From: Cyanidium caldarium
Lineage: Eukaryota; Rhodophyta; Bangiophyceae; Cyanidiales; Cyanidiaceae
DNA length: 64,000 nt
Direction: 5' to 3'
NCBI GenBank assembly: GCA_026184775.1
Contig: JANCYW010000007.1
Coordinates: 186,001 to 250,000 of the forward strand
Within the stretch, counting starts at the first letter, position 1, and each line of letters starts with the position of its first letter. The position numbers and the translations under genes are program-made. Of this stretch, positions 54,609-63,737 are shown piece by piece. The notes under the pieces are model-generated. The model was given only the letters and a program-made list of their open reading frames with translations, was not told where the DNA came from and did no database searches.

Positions 54609-55240
54609 GGTGTGGTCGAGTGTGGCAGTGCAGGACGCATCGGTGCAGTCGTAACGGTGGGGTGCCGGACAGTACCAGGAAAGCAGGCTCGGGTGGAAGA
54701 GGGTGCGATACCGCGGTGCGCTGAACGGGAACGCAGGACAGGACAACACGGACAACAATGTGCGACGACGATTTCGGGACAGATATGCAGGCACAAGGGC
54801 AGCGCACTGCGGCGAGCCGTAACTTATACAGGCCACGATACGTGCGAGACAGCAACCGAGACCACAGGCAAGCGCCATCGCAACGAAGGACAGAAGGGAC
54901 ACAACGATATCCACGAGAGAGCAAACCCAAGGTGGTGTGGTGGTAAGTTAAAGATACGACATATGCTTTTACGGAAGCGTGTGTGGTGTTCTCCGACACG
55001 CACCTGGCACTGAGGAAAGCACAGCGGCGGTTGCCGCTGTGCGTGCGGATGGACGGGCTCGCCGGCTGCGTGACACGCTCATCACGTGCGTGACCCATTT
55101 CGGTTTTCGATCTCGCCCGACGACTCTCCCGAGGCGCCCGTTTGGGAGAATCATCTACTTTCCGTAGAAGATCAACTCGCTCTTCTCGGCGTCCGTACAC
55201 ATTGTACCCTGCCCGATTTCATCTCCCCATCCCTGTCGCC
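54609..55240. other. intergenic, purine/AC-rich region after the trefoil gene
   Basis: About 630 bp. The first ~330 bp are unusually purine-rich on the plus strand and end near a GTAAGTT word (54943-54949). The rest is pyrimidine-richer and leads to the LYR start. It may be a long 3' UTR or an untranslated RNA; no coding frame is credible. Confidence 0.35.
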
Positions 55241-55507
55241 ATGAATTCGCCTTCTCTCACTCCATTGCAGTTGTATCGACAGATGTTACGGGCGGCGCAG
55301 TACTTCCCGTCCATTCGCCAACCACAAGTGTATCAGGCGATTCGAGAGGAGTTCCGCGCCAAACGACACCTACCAGTGGATGCAGTGCCGGCAGCGCTGC
55401 GATTAGGCGTGCTGGAGCTGCACCGACTGCGGGTGTATCGGTCTGTGCGAGCGCCGAACGATGTACGCAAGCCGAACCCGGCGCGCGACTGGGAGGTGCG
55501 CTTGTGA
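55241..55507 (+). CDS. LYR-motif protein (complex I LYR family)
   Basis: First ATG at 55241 yields 88 aa. The N-terminal LTPLQLYRQMLRAAQYFPSI holds the L-Y-R motif and the downstream Phe typical of LYRM proteins. Helices 2 and 3 follow (VYQAIREEFRAKRHL, AALRLGVLELHRLRVYRSV). LYR proteins bind the mitochondrial acyl-carrier protein and act in Fe-S cluster insertion or respiratory complex assembly. The subtype is not clear. Its stop is only 5 bp from the stop of the convergent gene. Confidence 0.82.
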   Translation: MNSPSLTPLQLYRQMLRAAQYFPSIRQPQVYQAIREEFRAKRHLPVDAVPAALRLGVLELHRLRVYRSVRAPNDVRKPNPARDWEVRL

Positions 55508-55512
55508 GGCGT

Positions 55513-57267
55513 TTACGACAGGTGACGGTCGATGATCTCCTGCGCAGCAGGTGGGCGGCCTGACGGATCCATCTGCGCGTGTTGCTGTATCAGGAGAATG
55601 GCTTCGGCGCGGCTCACCGCTAACACATCCATAACCTGCGTGACCACCTGCTGATCGACCTCCTCGGCCTCCTCCGGAACCGTCGTGGCAGCAGCAGCGA
55701 CAGCAGCAGCAGTCGGCAGTTCCATCGCCCGCGGCGATTCCTCGACAGCTTCGCCGACGAGCTGTCGCAGGAAACGCGTCAGCGCCGCTTGGTGCACCGG
55801 ATCTGTCTCGCACAGCGCTCCCAGCTCCATATCCATCACATCGCCGGCCTCCAGCATCTCCAATGCCAAATGCTGTTCGTGGGCGAGCGTGGCATCGGCC
55901 CGCACACGATTTCCGCTGAGCCAACGCCGCCGCGCCGCCAAACCGAGCAGCAGCCACTCGGTGAGGGCGGCAGTGTGCGGATTGCTGAGCGAGCACAGCG
56001 CGCTGGCCATAGCGTCGTGCAGCGCCTCCCGTTGCCGCGCATCGCGAGCGCCTGCCAAGGGCGACGTCATTGGTTGGTCGTCGAACACCACCGCACACAT
56101 CAGGCGCTGAAGCGGCGGCAGCAGCGCCGGTGCACGTTGTGTCATCGGCGCGAGGTACTTGCGGCAGTCGGCCAGTGAGCGCGACTTTTCCGCGGCCAAG
56201 TAGGCCAGAGCAAAATGTACATAGCACGTGCCCGAGCTGCCGTCGGTGCTGTGGCCGGCGATCGGTACTTTGCGCAGCAGCGCCTCGTAATCGCCACGGG
56301 CCAGCAACGAGCGAGTCCGCTGCCACTCCGTACCTCGGGAGCGGGCATACTCGGCAGCCGCTCGCGAAAATGTGGACGGCAGCGGGGCGCCAAACGTCTC
56401 CAGCAGCGCGCACTGCTGCAAGACCGCATTGCGGTCGCCGGCGTCTCTTACCAACTTTTCGGCGTACTGCAGCGAGCGCCGCACTCCATCGAACGACAAT
56501 CGGAGGGCGTCGCGACACAGCAGGGTGGACTTGGGCTCCGCGTCATCGCTCGGCACCGCCGCTTCTGAATCGTTCGTCTTCGGTGTGGCAGGCGGGCGAA
56601 TGGTGGACACATCGGCGCCAGATGAACGGCCGCGCTCGGTCTGGTCTCGTCCGCAAAACAGCGCCAAGTACCGGGCGATGGCCTCCAGCTGTGAAACGCG
56701 CACCTCGTGCACAGCTAGCGTCTCCGACCCGGCTGTGGCGCTGTCCTCGTCGGTGCTTTTTCCGGATACCACTCGGATGGGCGTGCAGAAGCGAAACAAC
56801 GCATGCAGCACCGGCACCAGCGTGTCCGTCTCCGCCTCCATGCGCGCTGACCACGCCTCATCGTCGACGAGCATCCACAGCGCCTGCTTAAACTCCAGAA
56901 AGGCCTCGGGATACAAATTCAACACCTCGTCTTGGAGGGCGCGCTGGCGCAAATACTCCAACACCGATGTCCATGACTTGCCGTCGTCGATGCCACTCGC
57001 GGCCGCCTGGGATACCCTTCGCGCCAACGCCAGCATGCGCAGCCGCAGCACCAGCGTGCCCTCGGATCGCAGCACTGGCGCCGCCCGCTCTCCTATCGGC
57101 GAGCGCGACAGCGACCGCTGCAGCCCGTCCACATCGGCGTCGCTCACCAGCCGCTGGTACTCGCGCAGCCAGTAACACGTCGGTGCCGTTTCAAAGTCGT
57201 CGCCGCGAACGCGGAGGTGTTCCTCCACCAGCTGATGCAGAAACTCGCGGTTCAACTCCGGCGGCAT
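55513..57267 (-). CDS. unknown helical protein with LisH-like N-terminus and UBA/CUE-like C-terminus
   Basis: The ATG at 57265-57267 gives 584 aa. The first ~40 residues (LNREFLHQLVEEHLRVRGDD) could form a LisH helix pair. Residues ~90-140 (SWTSVLEYLRQRALQDEVLN with YPEAFLEFKQALWMLV) resemble the CTLH/CRA segment of GID/CTLH ubiquitin-ligase subunits. The central part is all helical with an acidic insert. The C-terminal 45 aa (QQVVTQVMDVLAVSRAEAIL and ALLIQQ-like helices) resemble a UBA/CUE fold. These are pattern-level hints, not a firm family call. It is divergent from the GH31 gene with 349 bp between starts. Confidence 0.6.
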   Translation of the reverse strand: MPPELNREFLHQLVEEHLRVRGDDFETAPTCYWLREYQRLVSDADVDGLQRSLSRSPIGERAAPVLRSEGTLVLRLRMLALARRVSQAAASGIDDGKSWTSVLEYLRQRALQDEVLNLYPEAFLEFKQALWMLVDDEAWSARMEAETDTLVPVLHALFRFCTPIRVVSGKSTDEDSATAGSETLAVHEVRVSQLEAIARYLALFCGRDQTERGRSSGADVSTIRPPATPKTNDSEAAVPSDDAEPKSTLLCRDALRLSFDGVRRSLQYAEKLVRDAGDRNAVLQQCALLETFGAPLPSTFSRAAAEYARSRGTEWQRTRSLLARGDYEALLRKVPIAGHSTDGSSGTCYVHFALAYLAAEKSRSLADCRKYLAPMTQRAPALLPPLQRLMCAVVFDDQPMTSPLAGARDARQREALHDAMASALCSLSNPHTAALTEWLLLGLAARRRWLSGNRVRADATLAHEQHLALEMLEAGDVMDMELGALCETDPVHQAALTRFLRQLVGEAVEESPRAMELPTAAAVAAAATTVPEEAEEVDQQVVTQVMDVLAVSRAEAILLIQQHAQMDPSGRPPAAQEIIDRHLS

Positions 57268-57616
57268 GGACAGTGTCGGTCGGGTGAGCGCGCAAGAGCC
57301 CTGAAGAGATCCCACGGCCGTGTCCGGGCGCCAACCCGTTTCCACAAGCCGTCTTATGTGTGGCTCACAAAGCCACGCGGGTAGCCACCTGCTACCAACA
57401 CCACCAACTTGATCGCAGACTCCTCGGGACGCTGCAGCTGACCGAGAGCCATCGGCAGCGTTCCCGCGAGGCGGTGTCGATTGTCACCGACGCTGTGGAC
57501 GCCCGCGGCGCTCTGAAACGACGCTCCCCTCCGTCACCGAACGCGATGCGCTCTGCGACTCGGTCGACGCGTGGGTGCACCAGCAGGAGACGCCGAGGTG
57601 AGCGGAGTAGAGCGCA
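57268..57616. promoter_or_regulatory. divergent promoter region of LisH-like and GH31 genes
   Basis: About 350 bp with no gene seen. It must carry regulatory signals for both directions. Confidence 0.35.
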
Positions 57617-60328
57617 ATGGGACGATCGAATCTAGGGGGCAGAAGAGATGCACCCAAGCATCCACCAGCAGTGAATCAGTACATCCGAGTGACGGTGTTG
57701 AATGCGCGTCTGGTGCGGGTGGAGGCGGGCGCACAGCGGTCCTTCATCGATGCGCCGTCGTTCGCGTTTTGGCGACGAGACGGCACCGGCAACACGTCAA
57801 CGCAGCCAGTGACGTGCCAGAGGTGGACTCAAGAGGATGATGGAGGCCGAGCGGTTGCTCGCGAGGAACGAGTGCTGTGCGAGACGTCTTTTTTGCGGAT
57901 CACCGAGCAGGGCGCCTCACACCGCATATGGGTCAGCAGCGAGAACGGCCGCAAACTATTGTTGGACGGAGAGTGGCAGAGAGCGCCACCTTATCGACTG
58001 CACGCGCAGAACGAGGGCGGCACCTGCCAGACGCTGGACGGCTGTGACGGCTGGATGAACGTGCACACCGGCGAGGACATACGGCAGTCGCAGATGCAGC
58101 CGGGATGGTATGCGCGCGACGGCCTGTGCATCATCGACGACAGCGACTCGTTGGTGTATGTCAATGGATCCACGGGAAGAGATGGCGAAGATGATGTTTT
58201 CTACGCTGGTCGTTGGATGCGACGGGAGCAGTTGCTCGGCGCGCCTCCCGGCATCGATCTGTACGCCTTCGAGCACACACCGGACGCGACGCATGCCAAC
58301 TTTGCGGACCTGCTACGCGAGTTTCTCTTTCCACATATGGGCCAGCCGCCCAAACCACCGTCGTTTGTGTTTGGCATTTGGTACTCGCGATACTGGGCGT
58401 ACCATGCGAGTCAGTCGCAGGCGCTGGTGCGGCGCTTCCGCGGCGACGGTGACGATGCTGAAGATGATCCAGCAACCAAACTCCCCAGCACCAGCAGCAC
58501 CCCACTGCCACCCGTGCCGCTGTCGGTGCTGGTGTTGGATATGGACTGGCACCAGCCAGATCAGTGGACCGGCTTCAGTTGGAATCGGGATCTGTTCCCG
58601 GACCCGCCAGCATTCCTGTCGTGGCTGCATGCGGGACCGCAGCCGGTGCGAGTGACGCTCAACTTGCATCCGGCCGACGGCATTGCCCCGGAGGAAGACC
58701 GCTACGACGCCGCCCGAGCGGAGATGTCGGAGCGGGTACCGCCCGGCCAACGTATTGCCTTCCACATCTCCGATGCGGCTTTCCGGCGTGCTTACTTCCG
58801 CCAAGTTTTGCATCCGCTGGAGCGCCAGGGAGTGGACTTTTGGTGGATCGACTGGCAGCAGGGCGAGTCGGCGGCGGACGGCTTCGATCCGATGCCGCTG
58901 CTGAACCACTATCATTACGTCTGGAGTCAACGGGTATCACCGGATCGGGCGGTGATTTTCTCGCGGTGGCCCGGCGCCGGCGGTCACCGCTACCCCATCG
59001 GCTTCTCGGGCGACACGGTGGTGTCGTGGTCGTCGCTGCAGGTTCAGCCGCAGTTTACCGCCCAGGCGGCGAATGTCGGCTGTTTCTACTGGTCGCACGA
59101 TATTGGCGGTCATTATGGCGGTATCGAGGACGGCGAGCTGTACACGCGTTGGGTGCAGTTTGGCTGTTGGTCGCCCATCCTGCGGCTGCACTGCTCCAAG
59201 AACGCCTTTATGAGCCGCGAGCCCTGGGCGTACGCGTCGCTGGAGGTGGAGTGCACCGCGCGCCAGGTGATGCGGCTGCGGGCGGCGTTGATGCCGTTTC
59301 TGGATGCGCTGGAGCCGCACCGGCCGATTTGCGCGCCGATGTACCACTATCCGTGGGCGGTGTCGCGTCGGGTAGTGGATGGGCGGATCACAGGGCAAGA
59401 TACGGCGGAGGACAATGTTGGTGAGAGGGACAGCGGGCGGCGCGCAGTCGGGGCGGGCGCACCCATTCTACCGTTCATCGCGTTCCAGTTGCCCAATCAG
59501 TACTACTTTGGCGGACCGCATATCATCGCGGCGCCGTTCGTCACGCCCACGGATGCGACGACGCAGCTGGCCGCGGTGTCGGTGCATTTGCCACCGTGCC
59601 GAAAGTGGATCGCGTGGCCGTTGCGGAGCGCACAGCACTCCGCCGGCGGTCCGATGCGGGTAGCGGCCGTGCCGTCGAATACGACTTGGCGGCGATACGG
59701 CGCGCTGGCGAGCATGAACGTGTTCCTGGGCGAGGGCGCGATCCTGCCGCGGGAGCTGCCCCGTCGCGGGCGGTCGGTGGTGGATATCGTTGCCGTGCTG
59801 GGGCAACCCAACACGCTGCAGGTGCCACTGCTGGGCATGCAGCTGGCGGTAGAGGGACCGCGAGGCGATGTCTTTCGCCTGCAGTACTCGGGCACGTTGA
59901 CCCCAGTGGGCAACTCCGCGAGCGATACGGAGCGTTCGGTCCGGGTGACAGTGTGCCAAAGCGACGTCGGTGGGCGGACGTGGTGTTTCCGCGCGGACCA
60001 CCGCGATGACACCCGGCGGGCGGTGCTGCAGTTTACGGCGATCGACTTGACGACCGTCTCAGTGGATGCGGCGGCGGATCGCCGCGCCACCGTGGCACTC
60101 TTCCTGCGTCGCTTTCGTCTGCCCAGCGAGCACAAACAAACGCTCTACGACGCGTACCTGGAGCGCGAGGCATCCGCAGTGGATGTGGCGCCGGTGCGCG
60201 AGCTGTTTCGCGATGGGCACTGCGGGCTCTCCGCCAGCCAGGCGGAAGCCTTACGCAACGCCCATCAGCACGGTATGCACGCGTATGCCACGCCCTACGA
60301 GGAGGAGGATTCCCTGTCGGTGTCGTAG
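57617..60328 (+). CDS. glycoside hydrolase family 31 (alpha-glucosidase/alpha-xylosidase type)
   Basis: Encodes 903 aa from an ATG with no signal peptide. It has an N-terminal beta region, then the GH31 barrel: FGIWYSRYWAY, LVLDMDWHQPDQWTGFSWNR, the nucleophile in VDFWWIDWQQGES (Asp ~412), the acid/base in FSGDTVVSWSSL (Asp ~466), CFYWSHDIGGHYGGIEDGEL and WVQFGCWSPILRLHCSKN. A C-terminal beta domain follows (AAPFVTPTDATTQLAAVSVH). The DFWWIDWQQ form is the bacterial-type GH31. It should retain alpha-linkages-cleaving, retaining activity, acting on glucosides or xylosides in the cytosol; exact specificity cannot be read. An acidic insert (~285-305) lies in the barrel. Confidence 0.93.
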   Translation: MGRSNLGGRRDAPKHPPAVNQYIRVTVLNARLVRVEAGAQRSFIDAPSFAFWRRDGTGNTSTQPVTCQRWTQEDDGGRAVAREERVLCETSFLRITEQGASHRIWVSSENGRKLLLDGEWQRAPPYRLHAQNEGGTCQTLDGCDGWMNVHTGEDIRQSQMQPGWYARDGLCIIDDSDSLVYVNGSTGRDGEDDVFYAGRWMRREQLLGAPPGIDLYAFEHTPDATHANFADLLREFLFPHMGQPPKPPSFVFGIWYSRYWAYHASQSQALVRRFRGDGDDAEDDPATKLPSTSSTPLPPVPLSVLVLDMDWHQPDQWTGFSWNRDLFPDPPAFLSWLHAGPQPVRVTLNLHPADGIAPEEDRYDAARAEMSERVPPGQRIAFHISDAAFRRAYFRQVLHPLERQGVDFWWIDWQQGESAADGFDPMPLLNHYHYVWSQRVSPDRAVIFSRWPGAGGHRYPIGFSGDTVVSWSSLQVQPQFTAQAANVGCFYWSHDIGGHYGGIEDGELYTRWVQFGCWSPILRLHCSKNAFMSREPWAYASLEVECTARQVMRLRAALMPFLDALEPHRPICAPMYHYPWAVSRRVVDGRITGQDTAEDNVGERDSGRRAVGAGAPILPFIAFQLPNQYYFGGPHIIAAPFVTPTDATTQLAAVSVHLPPCRKWIAWPLRSAQHSAGGPMRVAAVPSNTTWRRYGALASMNVFLGEGAILPRELPRRGRSVVDIVAVLGQPNTLQVPLLGMQLAVEGPRGDVFRLQYSGTLTPVGNSASDTERSVRVTVCQSDVGGRTWCFRADHRDDTRRAVLQFTAIDLTTVSVDAAADRRATVALFLRRFRLPSEHKQTLYDAYLEREASAVDVAPVRELFRDGHCGLSASQAEALRNAHQHGMHAYATPYEEEDSLSVS

Positions 60329-60424
60329 GTTGCCATCGGGCTGCCGATGAAGGTGAGCGTAGCGCCTGCAATACCCACATAGCATTCCCATACCGTATCC
60401 AGCACGCCGTACCCTCTCCCTCTC

Positions 60425-61795
60425 TCACACGCTCCCGTCCGCACTCTCCAAAGCCGGCGACCTCGACATCATCCCGTTCGGCACACGTCGCGTCTTCACG
60501 GCACTGACCAACGTGCGCGCCGCCGGCAGTCCGCCCTCTAGACCCACTTTGCGAGCGTACCCACCGTACGCCACGCCGCACACCCCCGAGGCATCGCCCA
60601 GCATCGGCACGGTGTGGGCGTTGGTGCCGCCTGCGCACTGCACAAAGCCGCGTGCCGCCGCCCAGTGCGGATGGCGGTCCAGCGTGGCCGCCAAACGCTG
60701 AGCGTAGGCGATGGTCGCGCGCGTCGCTCCGCGCCCACCCAGATCGCCGCTCATCGGCTTGCCGTCACATTGCCACAACAACAGCGGATACGAGGCGTTC
60801 CCCGCACCGTATTCCGACTCCGTGCCCAGCTGCAGCAGCTGCGCGACGTATTCATACACCGACTCGTGTGCCGGCTCCGGCATGCTCACCGCCACCAACC
60901 GCAGACGGGCGCGCGCCGCCTCTCCCACCGCGCTGCCCCACAGCTGCCGGAACGCGTCCCGAGTGGCGTCGCGGGTGTGAATCTCCAGCGCATCGATGGG
61001 GTGCTCGCGGAGCAGTCGCGCGACGCTATCGTGCGAGTGTACGTAGGTGCGGGCGGTGATCTTGTCGTACGGACAGGCTGACAAACACCGTCCGCATCCG
61101 TAACAACGGCTGTCGATGATGCCAGTGGCGGGCGTAGCCGGCACGCTCCGCCCGGGCCGATGCGGAAAGGTGATGGCGTCCGCCGGACACACCGCCACAC
61201 AAGGTGCATGACAATGGAGACACAGCGGCGACGCGCGCACATCCAGGCGCGCTTTGCGAAAGTGCGGCTCCTCGTCGTCCGATACCGACACCATCAACCA
61301 CGGTCGCGGAAAGGCGGAAGCGGCGGCAGGATCCCCGGCGCGCCGTCGCGCGTCCACGGCATCCTGCACGCCGGCCAGCACTGCGTGCACCACCGCCTCA
61401 TCAGCTGAACAGTCGATACAATCGGCGCCGGCCAGGGTGTAGTCGCGTGACAGTTGCCGTATGCTCACCACGTCCTGATACGAGGCGCCGCATATCAGTT
61501 TGAACCACCCGCCCGCGCGCAACGACGCCTCCGGTCCGGACAGACTCGTCGGATACTCACCGGTATCTGGCGTTGTCGAGCGCAGAATGGGCGTGGTCGT
61601 CGCAGTCTTATGGTCGCCCGGGTCTTGTCGAGGCTCTGTGTTCAGTGCAAGCCGTGCCACTCGAGCTCTGTGCACCACAGCACGTCGCCCTCCGTTTCCC
61701 GTCCGGTGCAACACCCCAGTCCATCCTCCTCCACCTCGTCCGCCTGCACCACTCCTCTGAGACCAGTGCGTCACCACCGTCTGCACGAATCCCAT
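60425..61795 (-). CDS. ldpA: LdpA-like light-dependent-period Fe-S protein, plastid
   Basis: The ATG at 61793-61795 gives 456 aa; the frame further up has no ATG. Residues 1-85 (MGFVQTVVTHWSQRSG...) form a Ser/Arg/Gly-rich transit peptide. The body matches cyanobacterial LdpA: LRAGGWFKLICGASYQDVVS, TLAGADCIDCSADEAVVHA, PWLMVSVSDDEEPHFRKARL, then two clusters with C-x2-C-x3-C-x3-CP and CYGCGRCLSACPYDKITART, followed by the LdpA C-terminal domain. LdpA in Synechococcus senses redox state and feeds light quality to the Kai clock. Here the Kai genes are not expected, so the plastid role is unclear. It is convergent with GH31 and divergent from EBP1. Confidence 0.93.
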   Translation of the reverse strand: MGFVQTVVTHWSQRSGAGGRGGGGWTGVLHRTGNGGRRAVVHRARVARLALNTEPRQDPGDHKTATTTPILRSTTPDTGEYPTSLSGPEASLRAGGWFKLICGASYQDVVSIRQLSRDYTLAGADCIDCSADEAVVHAVLAGVQDAVDARRRAGDPAAASAFPRPWLMVSVSDDEEPHFRKARLDVRASPLCLHCHAPCVAVCPADAITFPHRPGRSVPATPATGIIDSRCYGCGRCLSACPYDKITARTYVHSHDSVARLLREHPIDALEIHTRDATRDAFRQLWGSAVGEAARARLRLVAVSMPEPAHESVYEYVAQLLQLGTESEYGAGNASYPLLLWQCDGKPMSGDLGGRGATRATIAYAQRLAATLDRHPHWAAARGFVQCAGGTNAHTVPMLGDASGVCGVAYGGYARKVGLEGGLPAARTLVSAVKTRRVPNGMMSRSPALESADGSV

Positions 61796-61992
61796 ACCAT
61801 GCGACAGCCGTCGCCTCTGCACGTCCTCAACGCGCAACGTGTTCGTTGCGAGCGGTCGAGCCGGCGCGCGATCGTCGCCGCGGCGATGCGTCGGCGTCGC
61901 TGCCGGCGTTCGCCCTCGGTGGCGCTCGCCGAGCAGCACGACACACCGCTTGGAGGCGCTTGCTCGGTCTTGCACACGATTCTCTCTGCCCC
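61796..61992. promoter_or_regulatory. bidirectional promoter of ldpA and EBP1
   Basis: Only 197 bp separate the two divergent ATGs, so initiation signals for a plastid Fe-S protein and a growth-related nuclear/ribosomal protein must overlap here. Confidence 0.4.
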
Positions 61993-63243
61993 ATGAGTGA
62001 CGCCACACCCGAGAAGAACGTCGAAGACGCGGACGTGGTGACCAAGTACAAGGCGGCGGCGGAGATTGCCGCGGCGGCGTTGGAGGCGGTGACCACGGCG
62101 CTGCGTGCGGGACGGTCGGTGGCGGAGCTGTGTCGACTGGGCGACCAGACGGTGAGCAAACGGTGTGCGGCGGTGTTCAACAAGGCGCGCGATGAGCGCG
62201 GTGAGCGTGTGGGCAAGGGCGTGGCGTTTCCGACCTGTGTGTCGGTGAACCACTGCGGCGGGCACTTTTCGCCGCTGCCCAACGAGGATCAGTTGCTGGC
62301 GGCGGGTGACCTGTGCACGATCGATCTGGGTGCGCACATCGACGGGTATGTGGCAGTGTTGTGCACGTCGGCGGTGGTGCCGGCGGAGACGGCGGAAGCC
62401 GTCGGAGGCGATGCGGCGGCGGCGGCGGCGGCGGCGCCCGCGCCGCGGCTGTCGGACAAGGCGGCGCGGGCGGTTATGGCGGCGTATACCGCGGCCGAAG
62501 CGGCACTGCGGCTGTTACGCCCGGGATGCACCAACAGCCAGATCACCGAGATGTTCGCGCAGGTGGCGGCAGATTTCGGGGTCTCGGTGGTGGAGGGCGT
62601 CCTGTCGCACGAGATGAAGCGGTACGTCATCGACGGTCGGCGCGCGGTGCTGAGCAAGGTCACCGCTGACCAGCGAGTGGACGAGTTCACCTTTGAACCG
62701 CACACGGTGTTCGCGGTGGACGTGGTGATGTCCACCTCGGAGGGCGGCAAGCTGAAACCGGGCAACGGGCGCACCACCGTGTACAAGCGCGCCGTCGAAG
62801 TGGACTACATGTTGAAGATGAAGGCATCGCGGCAGCTGCTGAACGAGGTGAACCGGACGGCGCCGGTGTTTCCATTCACCCTGCGGGACGCAGTGCCGGA
62901 CGATGCCGAGAACCGGGTGGCGCGGCTCGGCATCAGCGAGATGCAGTCGCACGGCATGGTGATCCCGTATCCGGTGCTGTACGACAGGGAGGGCGAGTAT
63001 GTGGCTCGCTTCAAGTGCACCGCGCTGATCCTGCCCGCCTACACCGAGCCCATCACGCCGCTGCGTCTGCCGGCCGGCGTCGAGACCGAAGCGGTGCTGC
63101 AGAACGAGGCGGTGAAGGAGTTGCTGCGGCGGCCGGTGGGCAAGAGCGCCAAACGCCTCAGCAAGCAAGCAGCGCGGCAGCCGGGTAACGCCGCCGTGAC
63201 CGACTCGAACGGGACACCCATGCAAGAGGGAGACGGGAAGTGA
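61993..63243 (+). CDS. EBP1 / PA2G4-like proliferation-associated protein
   Basis: ATG at 61993 gives 416 aa. It has the pita-bread fold of type II methionine aminopeptidases but, as in EBP1, not their full metal-ligand set: ADVVTKYKAAAEIAAAALEA at the start, GVAFPTCVSVNHCGGHFSPL, DLCTIDLGAHIDGYVAVLCT, VEGVLSHEMKRYVIDGRRAV, FEPHTVFAVDVVMSTSEGG, KTTVYKR-like and a Lys-rich C-terminus (LLRRPVGKSAKRLSKQA). EBP1 binds ribosomes and RNA and regulates cell growth in plants and animals. An in-frame GCG repeat gives an Ala run (~residues 138-149) not present in most homologues. The longer upstream frame is 5' region of the shared promoter. Confidence 0.93.
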   Translation: MSDATPEKNVEDADVVTKYKAAAEIAAAALEAVTTALRAGRSVAELCRLGDQTVSKRCAAVFNKARDERGERVGKGVAFPTCVSVNHCGGHFSPLPNEDQLLAAGDLCTIDLGAHIDGYVAVLCTSAVVPAETAEAVGGDAAAAAAAAPAPRLSDKAARAVMAAYTAAEAALRLLRPGCTNSQITEMFAQVAADFGVSVVEGVLSHEMKRYVIDGRRAVLSKVTADQRVDEFTFEPHTVFAVDVVMSTSEGGKLKPGNGRTTVYKRAVEVDYMLKMKASRQLLNEVNRTAPVFPFTLRDAVPDDAENRVARLGISEMQSHGMVIPYPVLYDREGEYVARFKCTALILPAYTEPITPLRLPAGVETEAVLQNEAVKELLRRPVGKSAKRLSKQAARQPGNAAVTDSNGTPMQEGDGK

Positions 63244-63737
63244 ACACGAATGGTCCATGTCGTGTCGGCGAGGAATTCTGGCGAGCGGTCACCCGAGGCG
63301 GCCTCTGCGCGCGCAGACGACTCGCCGTGTGATGGATGTCTGCGCGGCGGCTGCGCTGCCCGGACGTAAAGGGGGACACGGGCACCGGGCGAACTGGTCG
63401 TCCGTCTCCCCTCTGTGCATCCTTTATCTCGGAGCGCCGGACTGATTGTTCCGTGGCGTAGAATTCGAGATACTGCACGCGTCCTAGATCGACCCGGCGG
63501 CGGGCGCACGCTCGCCGTCCGAGCACCCTATATTCCATCGCTTTCCGTCGCGCGGCTACGCCGTGATGGACGGCTGAGATAAACCATAGGGTTGACAGGG
63601 AACGCGGGGAAGGCGGGAGTGGAAGGTGTGATAGCGCGGTGCCTGCATGGAGTGGCGTGATGCGTGCATCCCCGAGAGGATGACGCGTACCCGTCGGTAC
63701 GGGCAGTGCCTAGTTTATATCGCGCGGTTCACCAGCG
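63244..63737. other. intergenic after EBP1
   Basis: About 490 bp between convergent stops. I examined it for tRNA A/B boxes and ORFs and found nothing credible. Confidence 0.35.

Noticed and set aside
54943-54949. GTAAGTT possible 5' splice site
   Set aside because: No upstream coding exon or matching acceptor that would produce a sensible product; no other intron is needed in the window.
54220-55200. 326-codon minus-strand frame antisense to the end of the trefoil gene
   Set aside because: Its Cys/Ser/Arg richness is the complement of the Ser/Gly/Gln tail; no ATG context or domain.
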